Assembly: GCA_039587475.1 (NCBI GenBank)
Contig: JBDHIK010000004.1
Coordinates: forward strand, 1 to 64,000
From: N074bin45 sp039587475
GTDB taxonomy: Bacteria; Gemmatimonadota; Gemmatimonadetes; Gemmatimonadales; GWC2-71-9
DNA length: 64,000 nt
Reading direction: 5' to 3'
Each line of letters begins with the position of its first letter. Position 1 is the stretch's first letter. Under the pieces are notes generated by a model, which was given only the letters and a program-made list of their open reading frames with translations, ran no database searches and was not told the origin of the DNA. The position numbers and the translations under genes are program-made. This document shows, in pieces, positions 1 to 7,864 of this stretch.

Positions 1-656
1 GCGATGGTGTCGTGCCAGGAGCGGGGGAACAACGCGGTCCAGTGCTCGCCGCTTCGCCAGGGCCGCTCGGGCGACCCGACCAGCGATCGGCACATCCGAT
101 TGACCAGGGATACGGTGCCGTCGGGTTCGACGAGGCAGAGCCCGACCTCGATGGCCTCGAGCGCCTCGTCCCAGCGGGGCGTCTCCTGACGCGTCTTCGG
201 CCAGCCGGCCAGGGCCAGGGCGGTCGTGGCCCCGGCGCAGAGGATGTCCAGGATCTCGCTCTCATGAGGTCCGAAGCCATCTTCTGAGACGACCGCTACC
301 AGGCCAGCGTGCGAGCCCTCGACCACGAGTGGGCCCAGGAGCGTGTTGCCTTGCAAGGTGACCCGGGTGAGGTCGTCGCGCTGGCGGGGTGGGGCATTCT
401 GCTCGATGGCTTTCGTAGCGCGCGGCGAGGACGTGTGGATGAGGGAGGGGGTATGGGGGTCACCCTGGTACAGGGCCACCGCCCAATCCGACGTGCCGAA
501 CCACTCGGCAAGTTGTTGTCGCAGCAGGTCGATCACGGCGTCCGGGGTGCGACCGGACGTCAGGGCGCGACAGGACGTCGCGAGGCGGCGCAATTCCTGC
601 GCTGTCACCGGTGGGTTCGCCGTGGCGGTGGATTGCTCGAGAGGAGGTTCGGTCAT
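1..656 (-). CDS. GAF/PAS domain signalling protein, N-terminal part (runs off the left edge)
   Basis: Reading the minus strand from the ATG at 656-654 gives an open frame of 218 codons that continues past the window edge. The protein begins MTEPPLEQST. Residues about 20-150 look like a GAF-type sensor domain, including a stretch near GLVAVVSEDGFGPHESEIL that resembles the last strand and helix of GAF folds. Residues about 160-218 (EALEAIEVGLCLVEPDG and following) look like the start of a PAS domain. Such GAF-PAS proteins are usually sensor histidine kinases or phosphorelay regulators, but the output domain is outside the window. An AAGGATC stretch upstream of the ATG is a possible ribosome site. 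The start codon overlaps the start of the divergent gene at 655. Confidence 0.75.
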   Translation of the reverse strand, partial: MTEPPLEQSTATANPPVTAQELRRLATSCRALTSGRTPDAVIDLLRQQLAEWFGTSDWAVALYQGDPHTPSLIHTSSPRATKAIEQNAPPRQRDDLTRVTLQGNTLLGPLVVEGSHAGLVAVVSEDGFGPHESEILDILCAGATTALALAGWPKTRQETPRWDEALEAIEVGLCLVEPDGTVSLVNRMCRSLVGSPERPWRSGEHWTALFPRSWHDTI

Positions 657-1368
657 GATCCTTGCTGATACACGGAGCCGGCTGTCGGCCAACGACCGCA
701 GTCTGGTGCTCCTGGTATTGAGCCGCGGTTCAGCGACGACCAGGGCCCATCTGGAGCGTCGTCTCGCCGCCGAGGGTATCGACACGCTCCTGGACGACCC
801 GGAGCTGCCGGAACGACTGTTCGCCGTCCGGGGTATGCTGGTCCCGTCACCGGCGTTGTTCTACTACGTCACCGTGCGCCACCTGTTGCGGTCCGCGGGG
901 ACGGATGACCGCCCCCTGGCGGACTATCTCGCCGCCATGCTGCTCGAGTTCGGCCGCCGCGATCGGGCGTGGCGCGTCGACTGGAACGACGACCACCAGC
1001 ACCGGTATCTGGTCGACATCCTCGAGGACCTCAGCGTGAGTCAGGGCACCCGTCAATTCAAGGTCATGGTGCACCTGGGCAACTACGCGCTATGGCTCGT
1101 CGGCGTCTTTCCTGACTATATCGCCGCACGGCGACTCCGCAAAGGTGGTCCGGACGCTTCGTATTACGAACGTCTTGGACAACGTGGCTATCACATGGCG
1201 GCGGAGCACCTCTTGGCCGATCGTATGGGGTTGGAAGAGGTCCTGCGGGTGGCGGCGGACCGGTTTTCCCAGGCACGGCAGGCGCTCAATCGCATGAGCG
1301 ACCGCTTCCTGTTTCCCGATCGCTGTTCAGCCGACCGAATCCTCCGCGAGCTCGAAGGGCCTGCCTGA
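655..1368 (+). CDS. Hypothetical protein, 237 aa (orphan)
   Basis: The start is fixed by a textbook Shine-Dalgarno, GAGGAGG at 641-647, seven bases before the ATG at 655. The product (MILADTRSRLSANDRSLVLL...) is soluble, mostly helical in appearance and Arg/Leu rich. It has no signal peptide, no membrane span and no motif I recognise. A central aromatic segment (FYYVTVRHLL, about residues 65-75) is followed by a charged WNDDHQHRYLVDILEDL region. Its start codon overlaps that of the divergent GAF/PAS gene by two bases, so the two are probably co-regulated or at least share control DNA. The last 42 bases overlap the 3' end of the convergent C26 gene. Function unknown. Confidence 0.75.
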   Translation: MILADTRSRLSANDRSLVLLVLSRGSATTRAHLERRLAAEGIDTLLDDPELPERLFAVRGMLVPSPALFYYVTVRHLLRSAGTDDRPLADYLAAMLLEFGRRDRAWRVDWNDDHQHRYLVDILEDLSVSQGTRQFKVMVHLGNYALWLVGVFPDYIAARRLRKGGPDASYYERLGQRGYHMAAEHLLADRMGLEEVLRVAADRFSQARQALNRMSDRFLFPDRCSADRILRELEGPA

Positions 1369-2097
1369 GGCCCGGTCCCGGGCCTCTGACACCAGGGCGA
1401 CGAACAACTCGAATTCCGGAGCGCCGTCCTCACGCCAGAAGCTCTCCGGGTGCCACTGCACACCGACAAGCCACTGGGTCTCCGCCTCCGCCTCGGCGGC
1501 CTCGATCAATCCATCGTCGGCCGTGGCGGTCGCTCGCAGTCCCGGCGCCAGGTCCCTGATGGCCTGGTGGTGAAACGAGTTGGTCAGAAAGACCTCTCTC
1601 CCCACCGATCGGTACACCCGGCTTCCCGGCGTGACGTTCACGTGATGGGCCCGGTGCTGCCACACCGTGCCCGTATCGTGGTCCAGGTCGGACGGGCGCT
1701 GGACGGGGAGGTCCTGCCACAGCGTTCCACCCAGAGCCACGTTCACCAATTGAAAACCGCGGCAGATGGCCAGGATCGGAATGCGCCGCTGGTGCGCCGC
1801 ACGAAACAGGGCCAGTTCATGGGCGTCGCGCGCCGGGTCGGTCTCGCGGACGTGCTCGGTGCCGGTCAGGCCGTACAGCTCCGGATGGAGGTCCTCACCG
1901 CCCGTCAGGACCAGGCCATCGCAGTCGTCGGCCACCTCGGCGGCTCCCTCCGGTCCCATCGCCGGGGGAAGGACCAATGGGAGGCCGCCGGCCTTGTGGA
2001 CCGAGTGGGCATAGTCGATGTGCACCCCCGTGTGCTGGCGCCCCGGCTCGCCGGTCACGCGGGCGCTGATGCCGATCCGGGGGCGTCGCGGGGTCAC
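1327..2097 (-). CDS. Gamma-glutamyl-gamma-aminobutyrate hydrolase family protein (peptidase C26, PuuD-like)
   Basis: A class I glutamine amidotransferase-like fold of 256 aa, the usual length for this family. The nucleophile elbow is ICRGFQ with Cys112, and the other two triad members sit in QWHPE (His216, Glu218). TGGEDLHPELYG near residue 65 is the typical oxyanion-region glycine motif (TGG.D..P..Y). In E. coli PuuD the enzyme splits gamma-glutamyl-GABA in putrescine breakdown. No other putrescine genes are nearby, so the true gamma-glutamyl substrate is open. The start is GTG at 2097-2095, four bases overlapping the TGA of the upstream lipoprotein gene (GTGA), which indicates translational coupling. 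The 3' end overlaps the convergent gene at 1368. Confidence 0.9.
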   Translation of the reverse strand: MTPRRPRIGISARVTGEPGRQHTGVHIDYAHSVHKAGGLPLVLPPAMGPEGAAEVADDCDGLVLTGGEDLHPELYGLTGTEHVRETDPARDAHELALFRAAHQRRIPILAICRGFQLVNVALGGTLWQDLPVQRPSDLDHDTGTVWQHRAHHVNVTPGSRVYRSVGREVFLTNSFHHQAIRDLAPGLRATATADDGLIEAAEAEAETQWLVGVQWHPESFWREDGAPEFELFVALVSEARDRASGRPFELAEDSVG

Positions 2098-2582
2098 AGC
2101 AGGAGAGAGTCCGGGAAGAAGGGGCAGGCGGGATCCTGGAACCGGGCAGGGTCAATCTGGATCCCGATCAGGGGAATCAGCCGGTCAGCCAGCGAGACCT
2201 GTCCCAGAACGGGAGCGCCCTGGATCGGTTCGCCTTCGAAAAGCATGACCCCGACGGCGTTGGCCTCCCGGTCCAGAATGAGGACGCCGAAACCGGGGGA
2301 CTCGGGATCGGTGAAGGTCCCCTCGACCCCGATGACCCAACTGGTGTCGGCTCGGCCCACGACGGCCCGGTAGGCGGGCCCGGCCGCGATCCGGACCACC
2401 ATCCGTTCCGGGAGGGTGCCGGGCGCGGCGGCCAGGGCCTGCCCGGGTACCCGGAATTCGTCGAGCAACAGCGTGGGGCCCGCCAGGGCCGCGATGCCAC
2501 AGGCGGCCCCACCTTGGGGCCGCTCGCCACCGCAGCCGAGTGCCAGGCACAGCGCGATCGGGGGAATGAAGGGGCGCAGCAT
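2094..2582 (-). CDS. Hypothetical lipoprotein, 162 aa
   Basis: The ATG at 2582 is preceded by a good Shine-Dalgarno (GCGGAGG). The N-terminus MLRPFIPPIALCLALGC is a lipoprotein signal ending in a lipobox with Cys17. The mature part (about 145 aa) has an internal cysteine pair near the N-terminus (AAC) and near the C-terminus (DPACPF) and a beta-rich pattern around GVEGTFTDPESPGFGVLILD. No family recognised. It is coupled by a GTGA overlap to the C26 amidohydrolase that follows, so the two are expected to be made together. It probably sits in the periplasm or outer membrane. Confidence 0.8.
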   Translation of the reverse strand: MLRPFIPPIALCLALGCGGERPQGGAACGIAALAGPTLLLDEFRVPGQALAAAPGTLPERMVVRIAAGPAYRAVVGRADTSWVIGVEGTFTDPESPGFGVLILDREANAVGVMLFEGEPIQGAPVLGQVSLADRLIPLIGIQIDPARFQDPACPFFPDSLLL

Positions 2583-2661
2583 GGGGGCCTCCGCAGGATC
2601 GGACGTCGCTTCTTCCCTCAACAATACACAGCCGCGGATGATCCCGCGCCTCGCGCCTCGC

Positions 2662-2690
2662 TTGACGCTCTCCAGCCCGGCTCCTAACAT
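2662..2690 (+). promoter_or_regulatory. Sigma70-type promoter for the coiled-coil/POT transporter unit
   Basis: TTGACG at 2662-2667, a 17-nt spacer, and TAACAT at 2685-2690. It lies 52 bases before the ATG at 2742, in the intergenic region between divergent genes. The pattern matches other promoters in this window. Confidence 0.55.
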
Positions 2691-2741
2691 ACGGCGGCCC
2701 GCGAAACCCGTTCTCGATCCCTTTCCATCGGTTGTCGGTGC

Positions 2742-3317
2742 ATGTTCGAACGATGGCGTGACCGCCTGGAGCAGTTGCTGTCCGACCTGACGCCGGACAG
2801 CGATCCTCGTCAACGGAGTGGCCCGCTCAAGGAAGCGATGGTCGAGCTCAAGATCGAACTTCGGGCCATGCGCGAGGGCCTGGACGAGACCCGGGTGGAA
2901 CTCGATCAGGAGCGCGGTCATCTGGCGGTCGCGGAGCGTCGGGGTCAGATGGCGGCGGCCATTCCCGATGAAGAGACGGTGCGCATCGCCGAGCAGTTTG
3001 CCTCCAAGCACCGCGAACGCATCGCCCTGATGGAGCGCAAGTTGACGGTGCAGCAGGAGGAACTCGTCATCGCCGAGCGGGACGTCGCTCAAGAGCGTCA
3101 AGGACGCGTGGCGCGAACTCGAGTCGGCCGGTGGGCATCGTCCCGAAACGGATCTCGAGGGCGAGCTCCTCAAAGCCGATCTCGACCGGCAGAAGAAGCA
3201 GGCCGCCGTAGAAGAGCAGTTGGCCTATCTCAAGCGAAAGATGCGGGGCGGCGACTGACTGCGCTCCGGGCCCTCCGACCACGCGGTAATGACTCACACC
3301 AGGGGAATCCCGCATGA
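2742..3317 (+). CDS. Coiled-coil hypothetical protein with a probable frameshift near 3085
   Basis: The first 114 or so codons encode a highly charged, helical, coiled-coil protein (MFERWRDRLEQLLSDLTPD...; KIELRAMREGLDETRVELD; MERKLTVQQEELVIAERDV). After about 3085 the same frame turns into an Arg-rich, low-complexity tail up to 3317. That tail is what a shifted frame of GC-rich coding DNA looks like. The +1 frame instead continues the coiled-coil smoothly (KDAWRELESAGG, then LKADLDRQKKQAAVEEQL and YLKRKMRGGD) and stops at 3256-3258, with G/C in most third positions. A one-base indel near the GGG at 3079-3081, real or a sequencing error, is the simplest explanation. The uncorrected stop overlaps the next ATG (ATGA at 3314). 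Function unknown. Confidence 0.65.
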   Translation: MFERWRDRLEQLLSDLTPDSDPRQRSGPLKEAMVELKIELRAMREGLDETRVELDQERGHLAVAERRGQMAAAIPDEETVRIAEQFASKHRERIALMERKLTVQQEELVIAERDVAQERQGRVARTRVGRWASSRNGSRGRAPQSRSRPAEEAGRRRRAVGLSQAKDAGRRLTALRALRPRGNDSHQGNPA

Positions 3318-4792
3318 CCGACCAGCACACCGCCTCGGCCGATGGCCGCACGTTCTTCGGACATCCCCGCGGCCTCTCCACGCTCTTCTTCACCGAGTTC
3401 TGGGAGCGGTTCTCCTATTACGGTATGCGCGGCATTCTTGTCCTGTATTTGGTGAACGAAGTCAACGGGATGGGGCTGACTGATGTCCAGGCGGGTGCCA
3501 TCTACGGTATGTACACCGCGGGTGTCTATCTTCTGGCCCTGCCGGGTGGTTGGATAGCCGACCGTATCATTGGGCAACAGCGTGCTGTATTCGTGGGCGG
3601 TATGATCATCGCCGCGGGGCATTTCAGCATGGCCATCACGTCCTCGGTGACGTTTTTTCTAGGCCTCATCTTGATAGTGATAGGCACCGGGCTCCTCAAG
3701 CCCAATGTGAGCGCCATCGTGGGCGATCTGTACCCCGAAGGCGGGGCGCGCCGTGACGCCGGATTCTCCGTGTTCTACATGGGCATCAACATGGGGGCGT
3801 TGCTCGGGCCCCTCGTGGTGGGGTTCCTGGGCGAGAACATCAACTGGCATCTTGGGTTCAGCGCGGCCGGCATTGGCATGGTGTTGGGGTTGATCCAGTA
3901 CAAGTTGGGGCTCGGGTATCTTGGTGGCGCCGGACAGATCCGCGACACACAAGTGAGCCGAATCCCGCAGGCCCGCCGGCAACTGACCATTGGCATCGTG
4001 TTGGTCGTGGCCATCAGCGCCCTCGTCATGTTCATGCAATCGGTCGGCACGCTGAGCCTGAACCTCGAAAGCATGGCGAACGCCACGGGTGTCATTATCG
4101 TCGGCTTGGCCGTGGTGTACTTCGCCTACGTGCTCATGTTTGGAGGCCTCGACGGATCCGAGAAGAAGCGCGTGGTCTTCATTTTCTTCTTGTTCCTAGG
4201 ATCGGCGCTGTTCTGGTCGGGCTTCGAACAAGCGGGGTCGTCGCTCAATCTTTTCGCGGAGCGGTTGACCAACCGCAACCTGCTCGGTTTCGAAGCGCCC
4301 GCGAGTTGGCTCCAGTCGATTAATCCGCTGTTCATTATCATTCTTGCCCCGGTGGCCGGCGCCCTCTGGGTGAAACTGGGCGACCGTGACCCGTCAATCC
4401 CAGTCAAGTTTGCCCTTGGACTCACCTTGCTGGGTTTGGGATTCTTCGTGTTGGCCTGGGGGGCCACCTACACGGAGGGCGGCAACCTTGTGAGCCCGGC
4501 ATGGCTGGTGGTGACGTACTTCTTGCACACCAGTGGTGAACTGGCACTCAGCCCGGTGGGTTTGAGCAGCGTGACCAAACTTTCACCCCCTCGCTTGGTG
4601 GGTCAGATGATGGGTATCTGGTTCATGGGGACCGCGCTCGGGAATCTGATCGCCGGTCTGGTGGGTGGCCGCATGGAGACGCTCCCGGTCACGCAGATCT
4701 TCCTGACGGTCGGAATGTTCGTCATCGGCAGTGGCGTGCTGTTCTTCATCTTCAGCCGTCCCATCAAGAACCTCGCGCCCGACGTGCGTTAG
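3314..4792 (+). CDS. Proton-dependent oligopeptide transporter, POT/PTR2 family
   Basis: A 492-aa integral membrane protein with about 12-14 hydrophobic spans. Near the N-terminus it carries the family signature FFTEFWERFSYYGMRG (residues about 18-33), whose E-x-x-E-R-F-x-Y-Y core is used in proton coupling by characterised POT carriers. Further family hallmarks are the TGLLKPN segment near residue 125, the MGINMGALLGPLVVG stretch, and an SPPRLVGQMMGIWFM segment close to the C-terminus. It should import di- and tripeptides together with protons across the inner membrane. The ribosome site is AGGGG about eight bases upstream of the ATG. It follows the coiled-coil gene and probably shares its promoter. 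A perfect hairpin follows the stop. Confidence 0.95.
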   Translation: MTDQHTASADGRTFFGHPRGLSTLFFTEFWERFSYYGMRGILVLYLVNEVNGMGLTDVQAGAIYGMYTAGVYLLALPGGWIADRIIGQQRAVFVGGMIIAAGHFSMAITSSVTFFLGLILIVIGTGLLKPNVSAIVGDLYPEGGARRDAGFSVFYMGINMGALLGPLVVGFLGENINWHLGFSAAGIGMVLGLIQYKLGLGYLGGAGQIRDTQVSRIPQARRQLTIGIVLVVAISALVMFMQSVGTLSLNLESMANATGVIIVGLAVVYFAYVLMFGGLDGSEKKRVVFIFFLFLGSALFWSGFEQAGSSLNLFAERLTNRNLLGFEAPASWLQSINPLFIIILAPVAGALWVKLGDRDPSIPVKFALGLTLLGLGFFVLAWGATYTEGGNLVSPAWLVVTYFLHTSGELALSPVGLSSVTKLSPPRLVGQMMGIWFMGTALGNLIAGLVGGRMETLPVTQIFLTVGMFVIGSGVLFFIFSRPIKNLAPDVR

Positions 4793-4805
4793 GATGGCGG
4801 CTGCT

Positions 4806-4828
4806 GGGGCGACGTCCTGCGTCGCCCC
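4806..4828 (+). terminator. Hairpin terminator after the POT gene
   Basis: GGGGCGACG, a 5-nt loop, and CGTCGCCCC form a perfect 9-bp stem 13 bases after the POT stop. There is no T-tract, so termination may be weak or factor-assisted. Confidence 0.55.
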
Positions 4829-4851
4829 AACACCTCGTCGCCATGACCTAG

Positions 4852-5067
4852 CTGGCCCCGGCGCGCATCGTCGGGATGGTGATGGGCGTGTGGTTCATGG
4901 CGACCTCGGCGGGCAACTTCATTGCCGGCACCATCGTGGGGTTGTACGCGTCCTTCAGCCAATCCCAGGTGTTCGGGGCCGTTGCCGCCTTCAGCATTGG
5001 TGCGGGCGCGATCCTGGCACTTCTGGTCAGGCCCATCAAGCGGATGATGGCCCGCGCCCCGGGCTAG
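4852..5067 (+). pseudogene. Remnant: C-terminal tail of a second POT-family transporter
   Basis: An open stretch of 71 codons, directly after an in-frame TAG at 4849-4851, encodes LAPARIVGMVMGVWFMATS, then GNFIAGTIVGLYASF and ending LLVRPIKRMMARAPG. It aligns position for position with the last 70 residues of the intact transporter upstream (LSPPRLVGQMMGIWFMGTA, GNLIAGLVGG, FSRPIKNLAPDVR), with roughly 40% identity by eye. No start or upstream body exists: only 59 bases, including a terminator hairpin, separate it from the intact gene. It is best read as the leftover of a tandem POT duplicate whose first part was deleted. It keeps two membrane spans. An ATG at 4876 could start a 63-aa peptide, but I see no reason to think it is expressed. 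Confidence 0.75.
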
Positions 5068-5109
5068 GCCACTAAGTCATTTGATTTCAATCACATAGAG
5101 CGATGGACG

Positions 5110-5132
5110 CCGGAGGGGACTGCTCCCTCCGG
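5110..5132 (+). terminator. Hairpin after the POT remnant
   Basis: CCGGAGGG and CCCTCCGG form an 8-bp perfect stem with a short loop (5110-5132), 43 bases after the remnant's stop. It was probably the terminator of the lost second transporter gene. Confidence 0.5.
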
Positions 5133-5197
5133 CTGGCACGGATTTGGCTTCACATTCCTCTGAAGAGGCGTGTTCGCCTCGCGAACCAGGGGGAAGC

Positions 5198-6805
5198 GTG
5201 GTCTCGCTCGCCAGTGAAGGCATCATCGTGGCCGGAAGCTCCGTCGAGGGTGCGGAGGAGCTTCTCACGCCCGGTGCGCTGCGTTTCATCGCAGACCTGC
5301 ACCGTTGCTTCGAGGCCCGGCGCCTCGAATTGCTGGGTCGCCGGCGTGCTTTTCAGGCCATGCTCGATGACGGCGGCCGACCCCGCCGGCGGCGGGAAAC
5401 CCGTGGCATTCGCGAGGGAGCCTGGAGCGCTCCGCGGCCACCCTCAGGGTTCCCGGCCTGGCGCGTGGAAGCCGTGGGCGCCACGGACCGTGAGGCTCTC
5501 CTGGACGGCCTCTATTCCTCGGCGGACGTCTTCATCGCGGACTTCGACGAGTCCACCTCACCGACCTGGGACAACATCCTCAGCGGCCACCGCCACCTCC
5601 GCGACGTGGTTGGCGGCGCCATGGCGTATCGCGCACCGGATGGCCGTCACACCGAGTTGGCTCCCGTCGCCGCCACGCTGGTCCTGCAGCCACGCCCCTG
5701 GGACGTGGTGGAACCCCGCGTCCGGGTCGACCACGAGCCGGTGAGTGCCAGCCTGTTCGACGTCGGGCTGTTCCTGTTCCACAATGCCGCCCATCTGCAC
5801 AGTATCCAGTCCGGGCCGTTCCTCTCCCTGACGAAGCTGGAGAGCCATCTCGAAGCCCGGCTCTGGAACGAACTCCTCCTCTACCTGCAGCCCGTCCTCG
5901 GTCTTCCGGCCGGCGCCATTCGGGTGTCCGTCACGGTCGACACGCTGGGGGGCGCCTTCGAGGCGGAGGAAATCGTGTACGAGTTGCAGGAGCACGCCGG
6001 CGGTCTTGCCTTCGATCGCTGGAGCTACCTGTTCAGTCTGGTCCGCGCGTTGCGCCGCCGCCGGGACTTCGTCCTTCCGGACGTGGGGCTCCTCACGATG
6101 GAACGACATTGCCTTGCCACCGTGGCCGAATCGCTGGTCGATATCGGGCGTCGGCGGAAGGTCCAGGTCATCGGGATGCCGTCGATGCAGATGCCGATTC
6201 CGTCAGACCCGATCGCCGACCGGGTGGCCCTGGCCCGGGCCGTTGCCGACAAGGAGCGCGAGGCCGCGTTTGGATTCGACGGGAGCCGCGTGCGCCATCC
6301 GGATTTCGTGCGGTTGACCCGCGGCGTCTTCGAGGGGGCCCGAGCACGACCGGGCCGTGCTCGGGTGAGCCGGGCGTCGCCAAGACCCCGGGACCTGCTC
6401 ACGACACCGGACGGTCCCGTCACGGAGGATGGGCTGCGCCACAGCGTCCGACTGGTCCTTCGCTATCTGGAGGCCTGGTTGCGCGGGGAAGGGTGCGTCC
6501 CCATTCGCCACATTCTGGCGACCCAGGCCGTCGCCGACACCTGCCGTGCCCAGTTGTGGCAATGGGTCCACCACGGCGTCCATCTCGATGACGGCCGTCA
6601 GGTCACCGAGGTCCTGTACAGTCGGACGGTGGACTACGAAATGGGGAGCGTGCGCCGCGCGCTCGGGGAGGACGTGTGGGCCATGGGAGAATTCGAGCGG
6701 GCGCGCGCGCTGCTCGACGCGTTGGTGCTTGCTCCGGATCTCGCCCCCTCGCTGGCCGTGACCGGACTGGGCGCGCTGGTCGAGCGTGAGCTGTCAATGC
6801 GGTAG
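5198..6805 (+). CDS. Malate synthase A-like protein with substituted active site
   Basis: The product is 535 aa, matching E. coli AceB (533 aa), and aligns along its whole length. Shared blocks include FIADFDESTSPTWDN, SLFDVGLFLFHN, LTKLESHLEARLWN, DKEREAAFGFDG and YLEAWLRGEGCVPI. Malate synthase joins glyoxylate and acetyl-CoA in the glyoxylate shunt. Set against AceB from memory, the catalytic Arg166 is Gln164 here, metal ligands Glu250 and Asp278 are Asp248 and Ser276, and the catalytic base Asp447 (LMEDAATAEIS) is Thr442 (ILATQAVADTC). It is therefore probably inactive as malate synthase, or does something else. No isocitrate lyase gene is nearby. GTG 5198 was chosen because AGGGGGAA lies just upstream and the N-terminus then matches the family; TTG 5144 is an alternative. 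The 3' end overlaps the convergent gene by 12 bases. Confidence 0.85.
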   Translation: MVSLASEGIIVAGSSVEGAEELLTPGALRFIADLHRCFEARRLELLGRRRAFQAMLDDGGRPRRRRETRGIREGAWSAPRPPSGFPAWRVEAVGATDREALLDGLYSSADVFIADFDESTSPTWDNILSGHRHLRDVVGGAMAYRAPDGRHTELAPVAATLVLQPRPWDVVEPRVRVDHEPVSASLFDVGLFLFHNAAHLHSIQSGPFLSLTKLESHLEARLWNELLLYLQPVLGLPAGAIRVSVTVDTLGGAFEAEEIVYELQEHAGGLAFDRWSYLFSLVRALRRRRDFVLPDVGLLTMERHCLATVAESLVDIGRRRKVQVIGMPSMQMPIPSDPIADRVALARAVADKEREAAFGFDGSRVRHPDFVRLTRGVFEGARARPGRARVSRASPRPRDLLTTPDGPVTEDGLRHSVRLVLRYLEAWLRGEGCVPIRHILATQAVADTCRAQLWQWVHHGVHLDDGRQVTEVLYSRTVDYEMGSVRRALGEDVWAMGEFERARALLDALVLAPDLAPSLAVTGLGALVERELSMR

Positions 6806-7168
6806 GCCGGCCTTGGCGCTCATCCACAACCGGACGGCCATGACCACCAGGAAAACGGCGAACATGCGCTGCAGCGTCACCGGACCGAGCGAATGGGCGA
6901 ACCGGGCCCCGAGCCAGGTGCCCACGAACAGGCCGAGGGCGATGAGCGCCGCCGGAGCGAGTTGGACGTTGCCCGCCCGGTAGTACTCCCAGGCCCCCAG
7001 GAGCCCGACCGGGAGCAGCAGGGCGGCGAGAGACGTCCCCGTCGCTTCGAGGATCGGTATCCGGAACACCAGCACCAGGGCCGAGACGATCAGGACGCCG
7101 CCGCCGATTCCGAACAAGCCCGACAGGATGCCGGCCAGCACGCCAATTCCCACGTAGATCAAGGTCAT
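6794..7168 (-). CDS. Half-size TauE/SafE (TSUP) family membrane protein
   Basis: A 124-aa, four-span membrane protein starting MTLIYVGIGVLAGILSGLFG. It carries the glycine-rich signature GIGGGV after the first span, typical of each TSUP repeat. Full TSUP exporters have two such repeats (about 250 aa). This is a single-repeat form, expected to dimerise. The family exports sulfite, sulfoacetate and other anions, but the substrate cannot be told here. GAGGACC lies upstream of the ATG at 7168. It is divergent from the SCO1 gene across 63 bases, and its 3' end overlaps the malate synthase-like gene. Confidence 0.85.
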   Translation of the reverse strand: MTLIYVGIGVLAGILSGLFGIGGGVLIVSALVLVFRIPILEATGTSLAALLLPVGLLGAWEYYRAGNVQLAPAALIALGLFVGTWLGARFAHSLGPVTLQRMFAVFLVVMAVRLWMSAKAGLPH

Positions 7169-7231
7169 GTCGATGGTCCTCGGGGTGAGGGGACCTCGTC
7201 CGGTCCCGAAGGCCGATATACATTCCCTCCC

Positions 7232-7864
7232 ATGATACAGGCAACTCCGAAGTTCAAAGGTGGCACCCGGCACGGGACCGTGCTGGCGATGTGGACCCTT
7301 GTGGCGGCACTCGCGGCGTGTGGTGAGCCGCCACAGCCCATCCGCGTGGGCGCCGAATTGCGCCAGCCGCTGCATCCCCGCTTCACCCTGACGGACACGG
7401 ACGGCCAGCCGTTCGATTTTGCGGCCGAGACGGAGGGGTTCATGACCCTCCTGTTCTTCGGCTACACGTACTGTCCCGATGTGTGTCCGGTGCATATGGC
7501 CAACATCGCCGGCACCCTCGAGAAGCTGCCGCACCGGATCACGTCTCAGGTCAAAGTCGTGTTCGTGACGACCGATCCGGAGCGCGACACGCCCGCACGG
7601 ATCCGGGAGTGGTTGGACAACTTCGACACGGGGTTCATCGGGCTCCGCGGCAGTGACGAGCAGATCGCCGATGCCAGCCGGCAGCTCAAGATGCCGCCCC
7701 CGATCAAGGGTCCCGAAACGGATGGCACCTACGAAGTGGGGCACTCGGCCCGCGTCGTGGCGTTCACCCGGGATGGCGCGGGACGGTTTCTCTATCCTTT
7801 CGGCACCCGGCAGAACGATTGGGCGACGGAGATTGTCGCCCTGGTCCAATGGCAACCGGAATGA
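7232..7864 (+). CDS. SCO1/SenC family copper chaperone for cytochrome oxidase
   Basis: A 210-aa thioredoxin-fold lipoprotein. The signal peptide ends at LAALAAC (Cys30). The copper site is complete: CPDVC (Cys81, Cys85) and His171 in GHSARVV, the three ligands known from Sco1. FFGYTYCPDVCP and TTDPERDTP are family hallmarks. It hands copper to the CuA centre of cytochrome c oxidase on the outer face of the membrane. The next gene, a PCu(A)C protein, starts inside its stop codon (ATGA), and CtaG follows, so the three form a copper-insertion operon. ATG 7232 has no clear ribosome site; ATG 7289 (MWTLVAALAAC) is a possible shorter start. Confidence 0.93.
   Translation: MIQATPKFKGGTRHGTVLAMWTLVAALAACGEPPQPIRVGAELRQPLHPRFTLTDTDGQPFDFAAETEGFMTLLFFGYTYCPDVCPVHMANIAGTLEKLPHRITSQVKVVFVTTDPERDTPARIREWLDNFDTGFIGLRGSDEQIADASRQLKMPPPIKGPETDGTYEVGHSARVVAFTRDGAGRFLYPFGTRQNDWATEIVALVQWQPE

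Noticed and set aside
7169..7855. Long minus-strand open frame upstream of the TSUP gene, opposite SCO1
   Set aside because: It is antisense to SCO1, whose copper motifs and codon pattern are clear; only the 124-residue C-terminal part has membrane-protein character.
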